Shown here one piece after another: positions 26,194 through 34,413 of a DNA stretch of 64,000 nt. The notes under the pieces were generated by a model. That model had not been told where the DNA came from and ran no database searches. It saw only the letters and a list, made by a program, of their open reading frames with translations. The DNA lies in the NCBI GenBank assembly GCA_019745395.1, contig JAIETG010000019.1:62001-126000 (forward strand), in the 5' to 3' direction. Origin of the DNA: Rhabdochlamydiaceae bacterium (GTDB lineage: Bacteria > Chlamydiota > Chlamydiia > Chlamydiales > Rhabdochlamydiaceae). How positions within the stretch are numbered: the first letter of the stretch is position 1; the number at the start of each line of letters is the position of its first letter. The position numbers and the translations under genes are program-made.

Positions 26194-27075
26194 ATGGATA
26201 TTTCCAAGCAACACGCACATTTAAAAGGAATCTGTTTTGTTCTTTTAGGTTTTTTCTGTGCGTCTTGCTTGAGCGCTTTAGGAAAAACCTTACTCCACAA
26301 AATCCCCTTAGGAACGATTCTATTTACGCAGAATGCAGTTGCCTTTACTTTGTATTTTTTGTTTTCCACTTTCACTTGTAAAAACCCCTTAAAAACTCAT
26401 AGATTCAAATTGCACCTGTTTAGAGCGATAATGGGCCTAGCTTCTTACGTATGCCTTTTCTTAGCTATTCGATACATTCCTCTTGTCAATGCAACACTAC
26501 TTGCCAATAGCGCTCCTCTTTTCCTTCCTTTTGTTATCTTGATTTGGTTTCATCAAAGAATACGTATAGGCCTTTGGATAAGCCTACTCATTGGATTTAC
26601 TGGTGTCATTTGTATAGTAAACCCGATAGGTGGGATCTTTTCTTTATTGAACTCTTGGATGGTTCTCGTAGCACTACTTGGAAGTGTATTTAGCGCCATT
26701 GCCCTGCAATCTATTCGATATCTGCTGGAAACAGAAAAAATAACCACTGTGAACCTGTACTACTTCGGACTTTCTTCTCTTATAACTTTGCCGTGGGCTC
26801 TTATGGAATGGCAATCTTTTGAACAAATAGGATGGCTTTCCATTTTCGGAATCGGTTTTTTTCTCATGCTTATCCAATTTTTTCTAGCAGCTGCCTATCG
26901 CTATGCAAATCCAACTTTATTAGGGCCGTTCAACTATTCCATTGTGATATTTAGCGGAATTTTGGGGTGGATCTTTTGGGGAGAAATCCCCACAATTATG
27001 GGAGGAATTGGGCTTTTACTCATTACCCTTGGAGGAATCCTAAGCATGACAAAGTTAGCAAAAGGATCTCTATGA
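26194..27075 (+). CDS. EamA/DMT-superfamily transporter
   Basis: The 293-residue protein has about ten membrane helices in two EamA repeats (about 10-140 and 150-288), each closing with a Gly/Pro-rich helix such as GFTGVICIVNPIGG and IPTIMGGIGLLLITLGGI. The family moves metabolites, including amino acids and S-adenosylmethionine in rickettsiae and chlamydiae. The gene starts 17 bases after the GMC gene, and its TGA overlaps the ATG of the next gene, so the three are coupled. Confidence 0.88.
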   Translation: MDISKQHAHLKGICFVLLGFFCASCLSALGKTLLHKIPLGTILFTQNAVAFTLYFLFSTFTCKNPLKTHRFKLHLFRAIMGLASYVCLFLAIRYIPLVNATLLANSAPLFLPFVILIWFHQRIRIGLWISLLIGFTGVICIVNPIGGIFSLLNSWMVLVALLGSVFSAIALQSIRYLLETEKITTVNLYYFGLSSLITLPWALMEWQSFEQIGWLSIFGIGFFLMLIQFFLAAAYRYANPTLLGPFNYSIVIFSGILGWIFWGEIPTIMGGIGLLLITLGGILSMTKLAKGSL

Positions 27076-27950
27076 ACCAGATAGAATGCGTTCTTGAAAT
27101 ACATTGCTGGTTAGGAGAATCCCCTCTCTGGGACCCTGAAAAAAAACTTCTATATTGGGCTGACATCCTAGGAGAGAAAATCCATTCGTTTGATCCTATT
27201 CTGCAGAAATTGCGTACCTATCCTCTAACAGAAAAAGTGACAAGTATAGCATTAAGGAAAGGAGGAGGTCTTGTTGCGACCTCGTTTAAGGGCTTTATGC
27301 TGTTTGATTTTAAAGAAGGAAAGTTAACCCCTCTTGTTCAAGTAGAAGAAAACCTTCCAGACAACCGTTTTAATGATGGCAAGTGCGATAGATCTGGACG
27401 TTTTTGGGCTGGAACTATGGATAGAGTACACTGGAACAAACCCACCGGCACTCTTTACTCTCTGCAACCGGATAAAACAGCTCTTACTACAGAAAAAAAT
27501 GCAGTCTGCTTAAACGGCATCGCTTGGAGCCTTGATAATCGAACTATGTATGTAGTAGAAAGTTTTCGTTATACGATTTTCGCTTATGATTTCGAAATGA
27601 AAACAGGATCTATTTCCAACAAGAGACCTTTTATCTCCTTTCCCTCAGAAGCAAAAGGGTTCCCAGACGGAATAACTGTCGATTCGGAAGGATATATTTG
27701 GTGCGCTATCGGAGTTCTTGGAAAAATTCTGCGAATTGATCCAAAAGGACAAATAACACAAACTTATTCCTTTCCCGTTCCGGGAATTACTTCTTGTATG
27801 TTCGGAGGCAAAGATCTGCAAACTCTTTATGTCACATCTTCTAGAGAAAACATGACAGATTCAGATCTGCAAAAATACCCTCTTTCGGGCAATCTATTTT
27901 CGATCGAGACAAATGTAAGAGGCGTTCCAGAGCCTTTTGTTCACATATAA
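27072..27950 (+). CDS. SMP-30/gluconolactonase/LRE-family protein
   Basis: The 292-residue protein forms the six-bladed propeller family that hydrolyses sugar lactones. Visible motifs are LGESPLWDP at the start (metal-binding Glu), LPDNRFNDGKCDRSGRFWAGTMD (Asn and Asp ligands, substrate Arg), NGIAWSLDNRTMYVVES and FPDGITVDSEGYIWCA with the catalytic Asp. I choose ATG 27072, which overlaps the transporter stop as ATGA; a frame extension to 26967 overlaps that gene. Coupling to a GMC oxidoreductase suggests sequential sugar oxidation and lactone opening. Confidence 0.92.
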   Translation: MNQIECVLEIHCWLGESPLWDPEKKLLYWADILGEKIHSFDPILQKLRTYPLTEKVTSIALRKGGGLVATSFKGFMLFDFKEGKLTPLVQVEENLPDNRFNDGKCDRSGRFWAGTMDRVHWNKPTGTLYSLQPDKTALTTEKNAVCLNGIAWSLDNRTMYVVESFRYTIFAYDFEMKTGSISNKRPFISFPSEAKGFPDGITVDSEGYIWCAIGVLGKILRIDPKGQITQTYSFPVPGITSCMFGGKDLQTLYVTSSRENMTDSDLQKYPLSGNLFSIETNVRGVPEPFVHI

Positions 27951-27965
27951 CAATTTGAGGATTTT

Positions 27966-28301
27966 ATGGACGCAAACTGCAAGCTTTCTAGTAAAAAATG
28001 CATCCCCTGCAATAAAGATACACCACCCCTAAAAGGAGACCTACTTACTCAGATGCATAAACTACTAAGTCCGGGATGGCAACTAATAGAAGAACACCAC
28101 CTAGAAAAAGAATATCTTTTTAAAAACTTTCGAGAAGCCCTAGTTTTCACCAACAAAATTGGCGAGATCGCAGAAAAAGAAGGACATCATCCCGATATTT
28201 TCCTCTCGTATGGGAAAGTGAAAATCCAGCTTTGGACACATAAAATTAACGGACTATCTGAAAGTGATTTCATACTAGCTGCTAAATGCGATGAAGAGTA
28301 G
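27966..28301 (+). CDS. phhB: Pterin-4a-carbinolamine dehydratase (PCD/DCoH)
   Basis: The 111-residue protein matches PCD, which regenerates tetrahydrobiopterin used by aromatic amino acid hydroxylases. The signature EKEGHHPDIFLSYGKVKIQL at about residues 73-92 holds the catalytic His pair, and WTHKINGLSESD follows. The N-terminal 25 residues carry three Cys (CKLSSKKCIPC) and exceed the usual family start. GAGGA precedes the ATG. It follows the lactonase gene by 15 bases. Some chlamydiae have a biopterin-dependent aromatic amino acid hydroxylase; none is in this window. Confidence 0.9.
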   Translation: MDANCKLSSKKCIPCNKDTPPLKGDLLTQMHKLLSPGWQLIEEHHLEKEYLFKNFREALVFTNKIGEIAEKEGHHPDIFLSYGKVKIQLWTHKINGLSESDFILAAKCDEE

Positions 28302-28368
28302 AAATAGCTCCTACTATTGATTTTTCGATACATTTCAGTTAAAATCTCCATCTTAACGAGATTTTAAC

Positions 28369-29262
28369 ATGAATTATTTAAAAAACGACCTCTTCGCCTC
28401 AGAAAATAGCCCATTATTTACAGCGATCCCCGACAAGCAAATACTTGACAAATCTCTGCAAATTAGTGTTCCTGGTCAAAAATTCAGGGATTGGTCAAAG
28501 CAAAATCATGCTGATTCTTATGTAGTTATGCAACGTATCGCACAAGCGTGGAAAAAAAGTAATATCACAGATCAATATCTCATTTACGGCAAAGCCGATT
28601 CCCATTCTTTTCATTGGGATATGATTCCTTATCAAAAATGTCATACTTCTATCGGACGTATAGTTCAACAACTTCAAGTTTTGTGGAGGAGCACTTTTGG
28701 AGGCATTGAGGTCTCTGAAAACAGCTTAAAAAATCAACTTAAAGAATATCAATTGTTATTGAGTCCCTCCTCTGAAATCATCCAATCTACCGAGAACGCA
28801 AATAAAGGCAACGACTCATTTTGCAAAGATACCACAATTGAGCGTCAATGGGTAGTTATGGGAAAAAGGGTTCATGTTTTGTTTAACTATGCTCCCATAG
28901 GATTTGGGGGAGAAAGACTGCATTTTCTTGTAGTCCCTAAAAATCATCGCGAAGCGTTTACCGATGTTACTAAAGAAGAATATTGCGAGTCACTTGCCAT
29001 AACCTCAAAAATAGTTGATCATTTCATAAAAACAAGAAAAAACATAAAAGACGTATACTTTCTAAACAAAACAGGCGTAGATGCGGGACAAACAGTCAAA
29101 CACTGGCACCTACATGTTATTTTTTCTAGCAACTCAGCACAAAATTTTTGGGGAAGAATTACATTCCTGAAAAATATCCTCTTGGGATCTGCTCCGATGA
29201 AAAAGGATTCCCTAGCCAAAAGAGTGGGGGAATTAAGAAAAGAATTAGCAACTCTTAAGTAA
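28369..29262 (+). CDS. HIT-domain protein with a degenerate N-terminal HIT-like half
   Basis: The C-terminal half (about residues 160-297) is a histidine-triad hydrolase domain: VVPKNHREAF, then VDAGQTVKHWHLHV with His245, His247 and His249. HIT proteins cleave nucleotide phosphoanhydrides or phosphoramidates. The N-terminal half contains DSHSFHWDMIPYQK near residue 82, which resembles a HIT motif with the outer His replaced, so the protein may be a two-domain arrangement with one inactive half. The gene stands alone. About 60 bases after it the TPP riboswitch begins. Confidence 0.75.
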   Translation: MNYLKNDLFASENSPLFTAIPDKQILDKSLQISVPGQKFRDWSKQNHADSYVVMQRIAQAWKKSNITDQYLIYGKADSHSFHWDMIPYQKCHTSIGRIVQQLQVLWRSTFGGIEVSENSLKNQLKEYQLLLSPSSEIIQSTENANKGNDSFCKDTTIERQWVVMGKRVHVLFNYAPIGFGGERLHFLVVPKNHREAFTDVTKEEYCESLAITSKIVDHFIKTRKNIKDVYFLNKTGVDAGQTVKHWHLHVIFSSNSAQNFWGRITFLKNILLGSAPMKKDSLAKRVGELRKELATLK

Positions 29263-29320
29263 CTAAAGCACAAAAAACACATTTGACATTTTCCCAATCC
29301 TATCTTATCTTTTTTCCCCA

Positions 29321-29410
29321 AGATGGCGCGGGGTGTCGAGTAATTCGACTGAGATTATACCCGTATTACCCGATCTGGATTATACCAGCGTGGGGACTTC
29401 CGTCGGATCT
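29321..29410 (+). promoter_or_regulatory. TPP riboswitch (THI element)
   Basis: The aptamer is clear. After a P1 strand (AGATGGCG, 29321-29328) come GGGGTG, a short GTCGA/TCGAC hairpin, CTGAGATTATACCCG, then CCGATCTGGATTATACCAGC and GTGGGGA, closing with CGTCGGATCT (29401-29410), which pairs with P1 with a two-base bulge. Order and sequence match the E. coli thiM aptamer almost base for base: the CTGAGA bulge, and the GATCTGGAT/ACCAGCG arm that binds the pyrophosphate side. It lies directly upstream of two genes with no recognised thiamine function. Confidence 0.94.
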
Positions 29411-29412
29411 TC

Positions 29413-29490
29413 TTGCCAAAGCTTCGGCTTAGGCAAAACTCCTACTGTAGTCGACATTTCCTCGCACCATTGCACCCCACAACTAGGAGG
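29413..29490 (+). promoter_or_regulatory. Likely translational expression platform of the TPP riboswitch
   Basis: A TTCG-loop hairpin (29413-29436) follows the aptamer without a T-run, so it is not an ordinary terminator. CTCCTA at 29439-29444 is perfectly complementary to TAGGAG at 29484-29489, the ribosome binding site of the next gene (ATG at 29500). CACCCC near 29473-29478 can also pair with the aptamer strand GGGGTG. Both suggest switching by hiding or freeing the ribosome binding site. The pairing is read from sequence; the mechanism is inference. Confidence 0.6.
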
Positions 29491-29499
29491 CTTTAGGAA

Positions 29500-30165
29500 A
29501 TGCACGTAAGCACCCCCAAAAAAACTGGTTTAGGTTACGAGAGCGCATTAGAAACCTTTTCCCGTATTACATCAAATACTTCTTCTCTAAAACGATTCTT
29601 AAGAATCGTTTACAAAGCACTGAAATTCCACTCGGAGATACATCTATTAATGGGAGGAATCGCCAATTCTGGAACAAGCAAATTAGCTCTACAACTTAGA
29701 GAAAGTGTGGAAATACTGACGACTGCTCATTCCGTGAATCTAGTACAAGAATTAACGTGTCCGAATAAAAAAGGAGTCTACTTTTTCTATAGAGCGAGCT
29801 GGCAAAGATGTGCAAGTAGGATCTTTTTCTTATTCTATTCATTTTTGCATCACGTACAATTAGCTGAAAAATTTCAATTTATTGATCTGGGGAAAATCAG
29901 CAAGATTGCCATAGGGCAACTCCCTATTTTTAAATTTGTCGCAGGAAGCATGTCTGCCTTGTCCTCTGCTTGTGCAGTTGGAGAAGGAATTAGAGTAAAA
30001 GAATGGTTTAAAATCATCACATCGATCGGGAAAATTTTCGTTATTGTATTAACACTAGCTCTAGAGGCTCTAAGTATCCAAAGAACCTTTTACATTCTTT
30101 TACTGACAGGAACTAGTTGCTCAATAGACATTTTTTGTTTAGCTAAAAACGAGAAGCTCATATGA
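29500..30165 (+). CDS. TPP-riboswitch-controlled membrane protein of unknown function
   Basis: The 221-residue protein has a basic, helical N-terminal half and hydrophobic segments at about 108-124, 143-165, 172-192 and 195-212. It has no signal peptide. I recognise no family and see no similarity to ThiT, ThiP, PnuT or other thiamine transporters. TAGGAGG lies nine bases before the ATG, and the TPP riboswitch is directly upstream, so expression should fall when thiamine pyrophosphate is high. Its TGA overlaps the ATG of the next gene as ATGA. A role in acquiring thiamine or TPP from the host would fit the regulation. Confidence 0.72.
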   Translation: MHVSTPKKTGLGYESALETFSRITSNTSSLKRFLRIVYKALKFHSEIHLLMGGIANSGTSKLALQLRESVEILTTAHSVNLVQELTCPNKKGVYFFYRASWQRCASRIFFLFYSFLHHVQLAEKFQFIDLGKISKIAIGQLPIFKFVAGSMSALSSACAVGEGIRVKEWFKIITSIGKIFVIVLTLALEALSIQRTFYILLLTGTSCSIDIFCLAKNEKLI

Positions 30166-30641
30166 CCTATTTAAAATTATTTTGTCTTTTTTCTTGCTGT
30201 ATTTTCTCATGCTTTTCCAAGGAATTATCCATCGATTATGAAATAATGGATCAAAACACCTTTCAAAAAGTAGTCGTTGGAAATACTATTTTGGGAACTA
30301 CGCGTCAAAGCCATAGCCTCTACATGTTGTATTTTCTTCCAGATGGATATTGCAAACTCTGGAAGCAAAATGAGATCTATGATGGTAACTGGTGGATAGA
30401 AAAAGATGAGCTAAATAGAGATTTTGTACGAGCCTTCTGGCCCGAATATACATCTTCTGAATCTAAATCTCTATTTTCTCCTGGTAATCCCCATTATGGA
30501 ACAGCTACCTCCCTTAGGTACTATCTTAACGTTGAAAATGGAGCTATTTTTCTAGCGGGAAAGGGGTTTTTATCGCCAGTAGTTTTAGCTCCCGGCTGCG
30601 CATTCCCCACTTCTTTTTCACACGAGAAAAGCATGCTTTAG
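30162..30641 (+). CDS. Exported protein of unknown function, coupled to the riboswitch-controlled gene
   Basis: The 159-residue protein starts with a signal peptide (about residues 1-19, Cys-rich, ending FSCFSK). A lipoprotein site is possible but not classical. The mature part is rich in Tyr, Trp and Phe (LPDGYCKLWKQNEIYDGNWW), like a small beta-rich domain. No family recognised. Start and the previous stop overlap as ATGA, so it is under the same TPP riboswitch. An exported partner plus a membrane protein could form an uptake or sensing unit. Confidence 0.68.
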   Translation: MTYLKLFCLFSCCIFSCFSKELSIDYEIMDQNTFQKVVVGNTILGTTRQSHSLYMLYFLPDGYCKLWKQNEIYDGNWWIEKDELNRDFVRAFWPEYTSSESKSLFSPGNPHYGTATSLRYYLNVENGAIFLAGKGFLSPVVLAPGCAFPTSFSHEKSML

Positions 30642-30697
30642 ATTAGCAAAAAAATTATGACAGTGCTATTTTCTTAACACAAATTGGAAAATCCTTG

Positions 30698-31027
30698 ATG
30701 AAAACGATACTGCTACTGATCTGCTCCAATGTTTTCATGACTTTTGCTTGGTATGGGCACCTAAAATACCGGCAAGCGCCACTATTTTTAGCTATAATAA
30801 CTAGCTGGGGAATTGCATTTTTTGAATATTGCTTTCAAGTACCAGCCAATCGAATCGGTAGTTATGACTTTACCCCAGTGCAACTAAAAATCATTCAAGA
30901 AATTATCACATTAGTCGTTTTTTGCGTTTTCTCCTATTTCTACTTCGGAGAAAAGGTAGGAATGAACCAAATCTTTGGGTTTATTTGCCTTGTCTTAGCA
31001 GTTTACTTCATGTTTAAGCCGACTTGA
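30698..31027 (+). CDS. DMT-family small membrane protein (DUF486-like)
   Basis: The 109-residue protein has four membrane helices and the family features FMTFAWYGHLK, FFEYCFQVPANRIG and the terminal FGFICLVLAVYFMF. DUF486 proteins are single-repeat drug/metabolite-type proteins of unknown substrate. I take the ATG at 30698; the in-frame TTG three bases earlier is unlikely. It ends inside the 3' end of the convergent acetyltransferase gene (25-base overlap). Confidence 0.85.
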   Translation: MKTILLLICSNVFMTFAWYGHLKYRQAPLFLAIITSWGIAFFEYCFQVPANRIGSYDFTPVQLKIIQEIITLVVFCVFSYFYFGEKVGMNQIFGFICLVLAVYFMFKPT

Positions 31028-31575
31028 CAGGCCCATTCTTCAAGCTTTAATCGATATAACACATGTTTTCTCAAAGGATCATCGAGAGAAAAGCTTGGAT
31101 GATCGAAATCATCTTTTGGGTCATAATGCATACCAATACGCTCCATGACGGCTCTTGAAGGCATATTTTCAGCTACCGCAAAACTAACAATCTCTTCCAA
31201 ATTCAACACTTCAAATCCATATCTAAGCGCAGCTCTAGCCCCTTCCGTAGCATAACCTTTTCCCCAGTACTTAACGGCAAGTCTCCATCCAATTTCCACT
31301 GCAGGAGTAAAATGCGCAGTAAAATGAACATTATGCAATCCAATCGTCCCGATAAGTTCCCCTGTTTCTATTAAAGAGGCAGCCCAAAATCCCCATCCGA
31401 ATTTATCAATAAGTTGCGACATTAGATCCACAGCACGATCACTTTCTTGACGGCTCAAAAGCCCTGGAAAATATTCTCTCACCTTAGGATCTGCATTAAG
31501 CTGAGCAAACGGCTCTAAATCTTCTTCTTTCCAAGGGCGCAGCAGCAATCTTTCGGTTTTAATGGTTTTGTCCAT
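31003..31575 (-). CDS. GNAT-family acetyltransferase (RimJ/RimL-like)
   Basis: The 190-residue protein is of the type that acetylates N-terminal amines or other amino groups with acetyl-CoA. It opens with KTERLLLRPWKEEDLEPF, the usual RimJ/RimL-like start. The acetyl-CoA loop is YWGKGYATEGARAAL near residues 99-113, and the later AVAENMPSRAVMERIGM is typical. The substrate is unknown. A 25-base overlap with the convergent DMT gene leaves no room for a terminator. Confidence 0.88.
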   Translation of the reverse strand: MDKTIKTERLLLRPWKEEDLEPFAQLNADPKVREYFPGLLSRQESDRAVDLMSQLIDKFGWGFWAASLIETGELIGTIGLHNVHFTAHFTPAVEIGWRLAVKYWGKGYATEGARAALRYGFEVLNLEEIVSFAVAENMPSRAVMERIGMHYDPKDDFDHPSFSLDDPLRKHVLYRLKLEEWACQVGLNMK

Positions 31576-31685
31576 GAATATTCTCTATGAATCGAATTGT
31601 TTTAAAATAGCATGAAAAATAAACGAATGTCCACGAAATCTATGAAGCTGCTACATTTTCAAAGTACTTTATTTAAGGATCTTGG

Positions 31686-32564
31686 ATGAAATCCCCTTTT
31701 CTTTTTTTGTTTATAGTTCTTCTGACTCCGCTTGCAAGCATAGCAAATTTTCCTGTAACTGCGGCCGAACAGGAATGGATTGAATGCATTCCGAGTAGCC
31801 GCTTCGAACCATTGAATCAGATCTCTAAACACTATAAACAAGCAGTACCTTACTACAAGGCGCGAGGAGTGTATGACGAAGAAAGCATCGAAAAATTCGT
31901 CTGCGAAGACATCTCACATATTGCTCATGCCTTTAGCGTTCTCTTTGAACAGGACCAAAAAAGGATTCTACGAAACTTTTTAGGAGAGTATTTTTTTTTA
32001 ATCGAAGGATATAACGCACAAATCGATCATATTGGAAGAGAGCTTTACGGTCCGCTTTCTTTCTACTTGCCAATGCTTAATGAGATCGCCCTAAACCTTG
32101 GTCTCATCCACTTAGGAGACTTAGTATTCCCCTCTACTCAAGTAGTAAAAACACTCCGAGAACAGGATCCAAGTCTTCAAGGAGTTACCATAGGTCGAGC
32201 GTATTTTCAAAGTATTGAAAGTGGACAAATAGGCTGCTTAGAACTGTTTCAAGCATCACCTCAAAATGAGAAAAATCCCCAACACATTGAAGCTACGCAA
32301 AAAAGGCTCTCTTTGCTAAGTAACTCTACAAAAAACTCAACTCCATCCCCCATCGATCATATATCTATCGAAGTAAATAGCGTAGAGGAGGTGCAAAACA
32401 TTCATGAGCACATTCACAAGCTCGAATCAGTAACTTTACAACCCAACCAAAAAGAAGTGTGTTACAATCCAGGAGACCGAAGCACTCAAACGAAGGTGCT
32501 GATCAGAAATTCTAAAGAAGCCCCATTTAGTAAAATCATAGAGTTCGTGCATTATGCTAAGTAA
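31686..32564 (+). CDS. Exported protein of unknown function
   Basis: The 292-residue protein has a signal peptide (about residues 1-20, MKSPFLFLFIVLLTPLASIA). The middle is mostly helical. The last 70 residues begin PIDHISIEVNSVEEVQ, which resembles the start of a glyoxalase/VOC-type module (His in strand 1, acidic helix), but the second metal-ligand half is not obvious. AAGGA precedes the ATG. It is a stand-alone gene. I do not assign a function. Confidence 0.6.
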   Translation: MKSPFLFLFIVLLTPLASIANFPVTAAEQEWIECIPSSRFEPLNQISKHYKQAVPYYKARGVYDEESIEKFVCEDISHIAHAFSVLFEQDQKRILRNFLGEYFFLIEGYNAQIDHIGRELYGPLSFYLPMLNEIALNLGLIHLGDLVFPSTQVVKTLREQDPSLQGVTIGRAYFQSIESGQIGCLELFQASPQNEKNPQHIEATQKRLSLLSNSTKNSTPSPIDHISIEVNSVEEVQNIHEHIHKLESVTLQPNQKEVCYNPGDRSTQTKVLIRNSKEAPFSKIIEFVHYAK

Positions 32565-32621
32565 AACAAAAAAACTTAGCTCTTTAAAAAAAACAACAGG
32601 AACGATACGCTCAACCCCACT

Positions 32622-33593
32622 ATGAAATCAAAATTTGCCGTTACTCTATCCAACGTACATAAGACCTTTTCAGGCGGTAACAAACCAGTCCTAGCTTTAC
32701 AAGGAGTGGATTTAGAAATTCCGCAGGGAGAAATTTTTGGATTTTTAGGACCTAATGGAGCTGGAAAAACAACAACATTGCGAATTTTGACCACCCTCTT
32801 ACCTTTTGAAGAAGGAGAGGCCTTTGTAGCTGGAATCGACGTGAAAAGAGATCCGCAAAATGTTCGTAAAAGTATCGGTTATGTAAGCCAAAAAGGCGGA
32901 GCCGATCCTGCTGCAACAGGATGGGAAAACCTTATTTTACAAGGCCGGTTACACGGAATCTCCAAACAGATAGCTACCACCAACGCAGAAACCCTCATAG
33001 AAAACTTCTCCCTAAAGGAATGTATTCACAGACTGGTAGGAACCTATTCCGGAGGTCAGAGAAGAAGACTTGACATTGCTCTTGCCATGATGCACCAGCC
33101 AAAAATCCTATTCTTGGATGAGCCTACCAATGGCCTAGATCCTCAAAGCCGAAACAATTTATGGTCTAAAATCTTTCAGCTCAAACAAGAAGGAGTTACT
33201 ATCTTCTTGACTTCTCACTATCTCGATGAAGTCGATGCTTTAGCAGATTCTCTAGCAATCATAGACCACGGAAAAATTGTAGCCGTTGGCACTCCATCGA
33301 GCCTAAAAAAGGAAATTTCAGGAGATATCATTACTATAGGCATTGCGAAAGATGCCCAAGATCAGTTGATTTCTCTTTTGCATGCTTCCAATACTTTACT
33401 AAAAGAAATTAAGAGAGAAGAGCTAGAACTTCGTCTATACGTAGATAAAGGAGCCTTAGCTTTGCCTCAAATTCTGAGATTGCTAGATCAATCGAGCGTC
33501 CCCTTTGAAACGATTCAAATGTCCGTTCCTAGTTTGAATGACGTTTTCTTGAAAAAGACTGGCTATTCTTTAAGAGAAGGAGAATTTCAGTGA
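32622..33593 (+). CDS. ABC transporter ATP-binding protein (DrrA/ABC-2 type)
   Basis: The 323-residue protein has Walker A GPNGAGKTTT near residue 45, the Q-loop SQKGG, the signature YSGGQRRRLDIALAM near 145, Walker B ILFLDEPTNGLDPQS near 168, and the switch His in FLTSHYLDE. The C-terminal 90 residues match the DrrA-type extension that binds the permease. It couples to the permease gene by a GTGA overlap at 33590. Such pairs export drugs, lipids or polysaccharides; the substrate is unknown. Confidence 0.93.
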   Translation: MKSKFAVTLSNVHKTFSGGNKPVLALQGVDLEIPQGEIFGFLGPNGAGKTTTLRILTTLLPFEEGEAFVAGIDVKRDPQNVRKSIGYVSQKGGADPAATGWENLILQGRLHGISKQIATTNAETLIENFSLKECIHRLVGTYSGGQRRRLDIALAMMHQPKILFLDEPTNGLDPQSRNNLWSKIFQLKQEGVTIFLTSHYLDEVDALADSLAIIDHGKIVAVGTPSSLKKEISGDIITIGIAKDAQDQLISLLHASNTLLKEIKREELELRLYVDKGALALPQILRLLDQSSVPFETIQMSVPSLNDVFLKKTGYSLREGEFQ

Positions 33594-34351
33594 GACTTTT
33601 ACAAGAAATCAAGCTATTAACATTCCGCTATGTTCAGGCAAGCCTTCGCAATCCCATCTTTTTATTTATGGGTGTTGCCACCCCCATCATTTATTTAGCT
33701 TTTTTCGCTCCACTTTTAGGAACGCTAGCTGCAAATGGCACATTAGGAACCCACAACGTACTTGCCATGTTTATTCCTGGGATGCTTCCCATTATTGCTT
33801 TTTCAACGGGACTTTTTACAGGTTTTGGCATGATCGATGAAGTGCGCTCTGGAATATTAGAGCGTTTTCGAGTAACTCCAGCTAGGCGTTTTTCCATTCT
33901 TTCAGGACCGGTCTTATTTGACACCTGTTCAGTATTTTTTCAATCTCTTCTTTTTATTATCGTTGCGATTCCCTTTGGATTTCGCTCCAGCTTACTGGGG
34001 ATGCTAATCCTCTTCGTTCTCTTAGGGCTCCTTACCATCATCACTTCTTCTTTTGGCAATGCTTTAGCAGTTATTCTGAAAAGCGAAGATAAATACGCCC
34101 CCATTGTTCATGGGATTAACCTTCCAATACTCTTATTATCGGGAACCCTTTTACCCATATCGCTAGCTCCTACATGGATGAAAATCATCGCACATTTCAA
34201 TCCCGTCTATTATGTTGTGGAAGCTTCTAGAGCTTTAGCGATTGGAGATCTAACATCCATCAATGTCTTATATGCTTTTGCTATTCTAGTTCCATTCGCT
34301 GTGTTGACCATGTACTGGGCAACCAACGTTTTTAAAAAAGCTATTACATGA
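33590..34351 (+). CDS. ABC-2 type permease (DrrB-like)
   Basis: The 253-residue protein has six membrane helices and the ABC-2 signature region (SGILERFRVTPARRFSIL, then the helix pair ending with LSGTLLPISLAPTWM). It forms the channel for the preceding ATPase. The start is GTG at 33590, overlapping the ATPase TGA. A strong terminator follows six bases after the stop. Confidence 0.92.
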   Translation: MRLLQEIKLLTFRYVQASLRNPIFLFMGVATPIIYLAFFAPLLGTLAANGTLGTHNVLAMFIPGMLPIIAFSTGLFTGFGMIDEVRSGILERFRVTPARRFSILSGPVLFDTCSVFFQSLLFIIVAIPFGFRSSLLGMLILFVLLGLLTIITSSFGNALAVILKSEDKYAPIVHGINLPILLLSGTLLPISLAPTWMKIIAHFNPVYYVVEASRALAIGDLTSINVLYAFAILVPFAVLTMYWATNVFKKAIT

Positions 34352-34357
34352 ATGTAA

Positions 34358-34381
34358 AAAGGGCAGCTTACGCTGCCCTTT
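34358..34381. terminator. Rho-independent terminator after the ABC exporter
   Basis: A perfect ten-base-pair stem (AAAGGGCAGC, 34358-34367, with 34372-34381) with a four-base loop lies between convergent genes. A- and T-runs on both sides let it work in both directions. Confidence 0.88.
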
Positions 34382-34413
34382 AGAACTAAAAATTCAGGAT
34401 TTCTTCCATCGAT

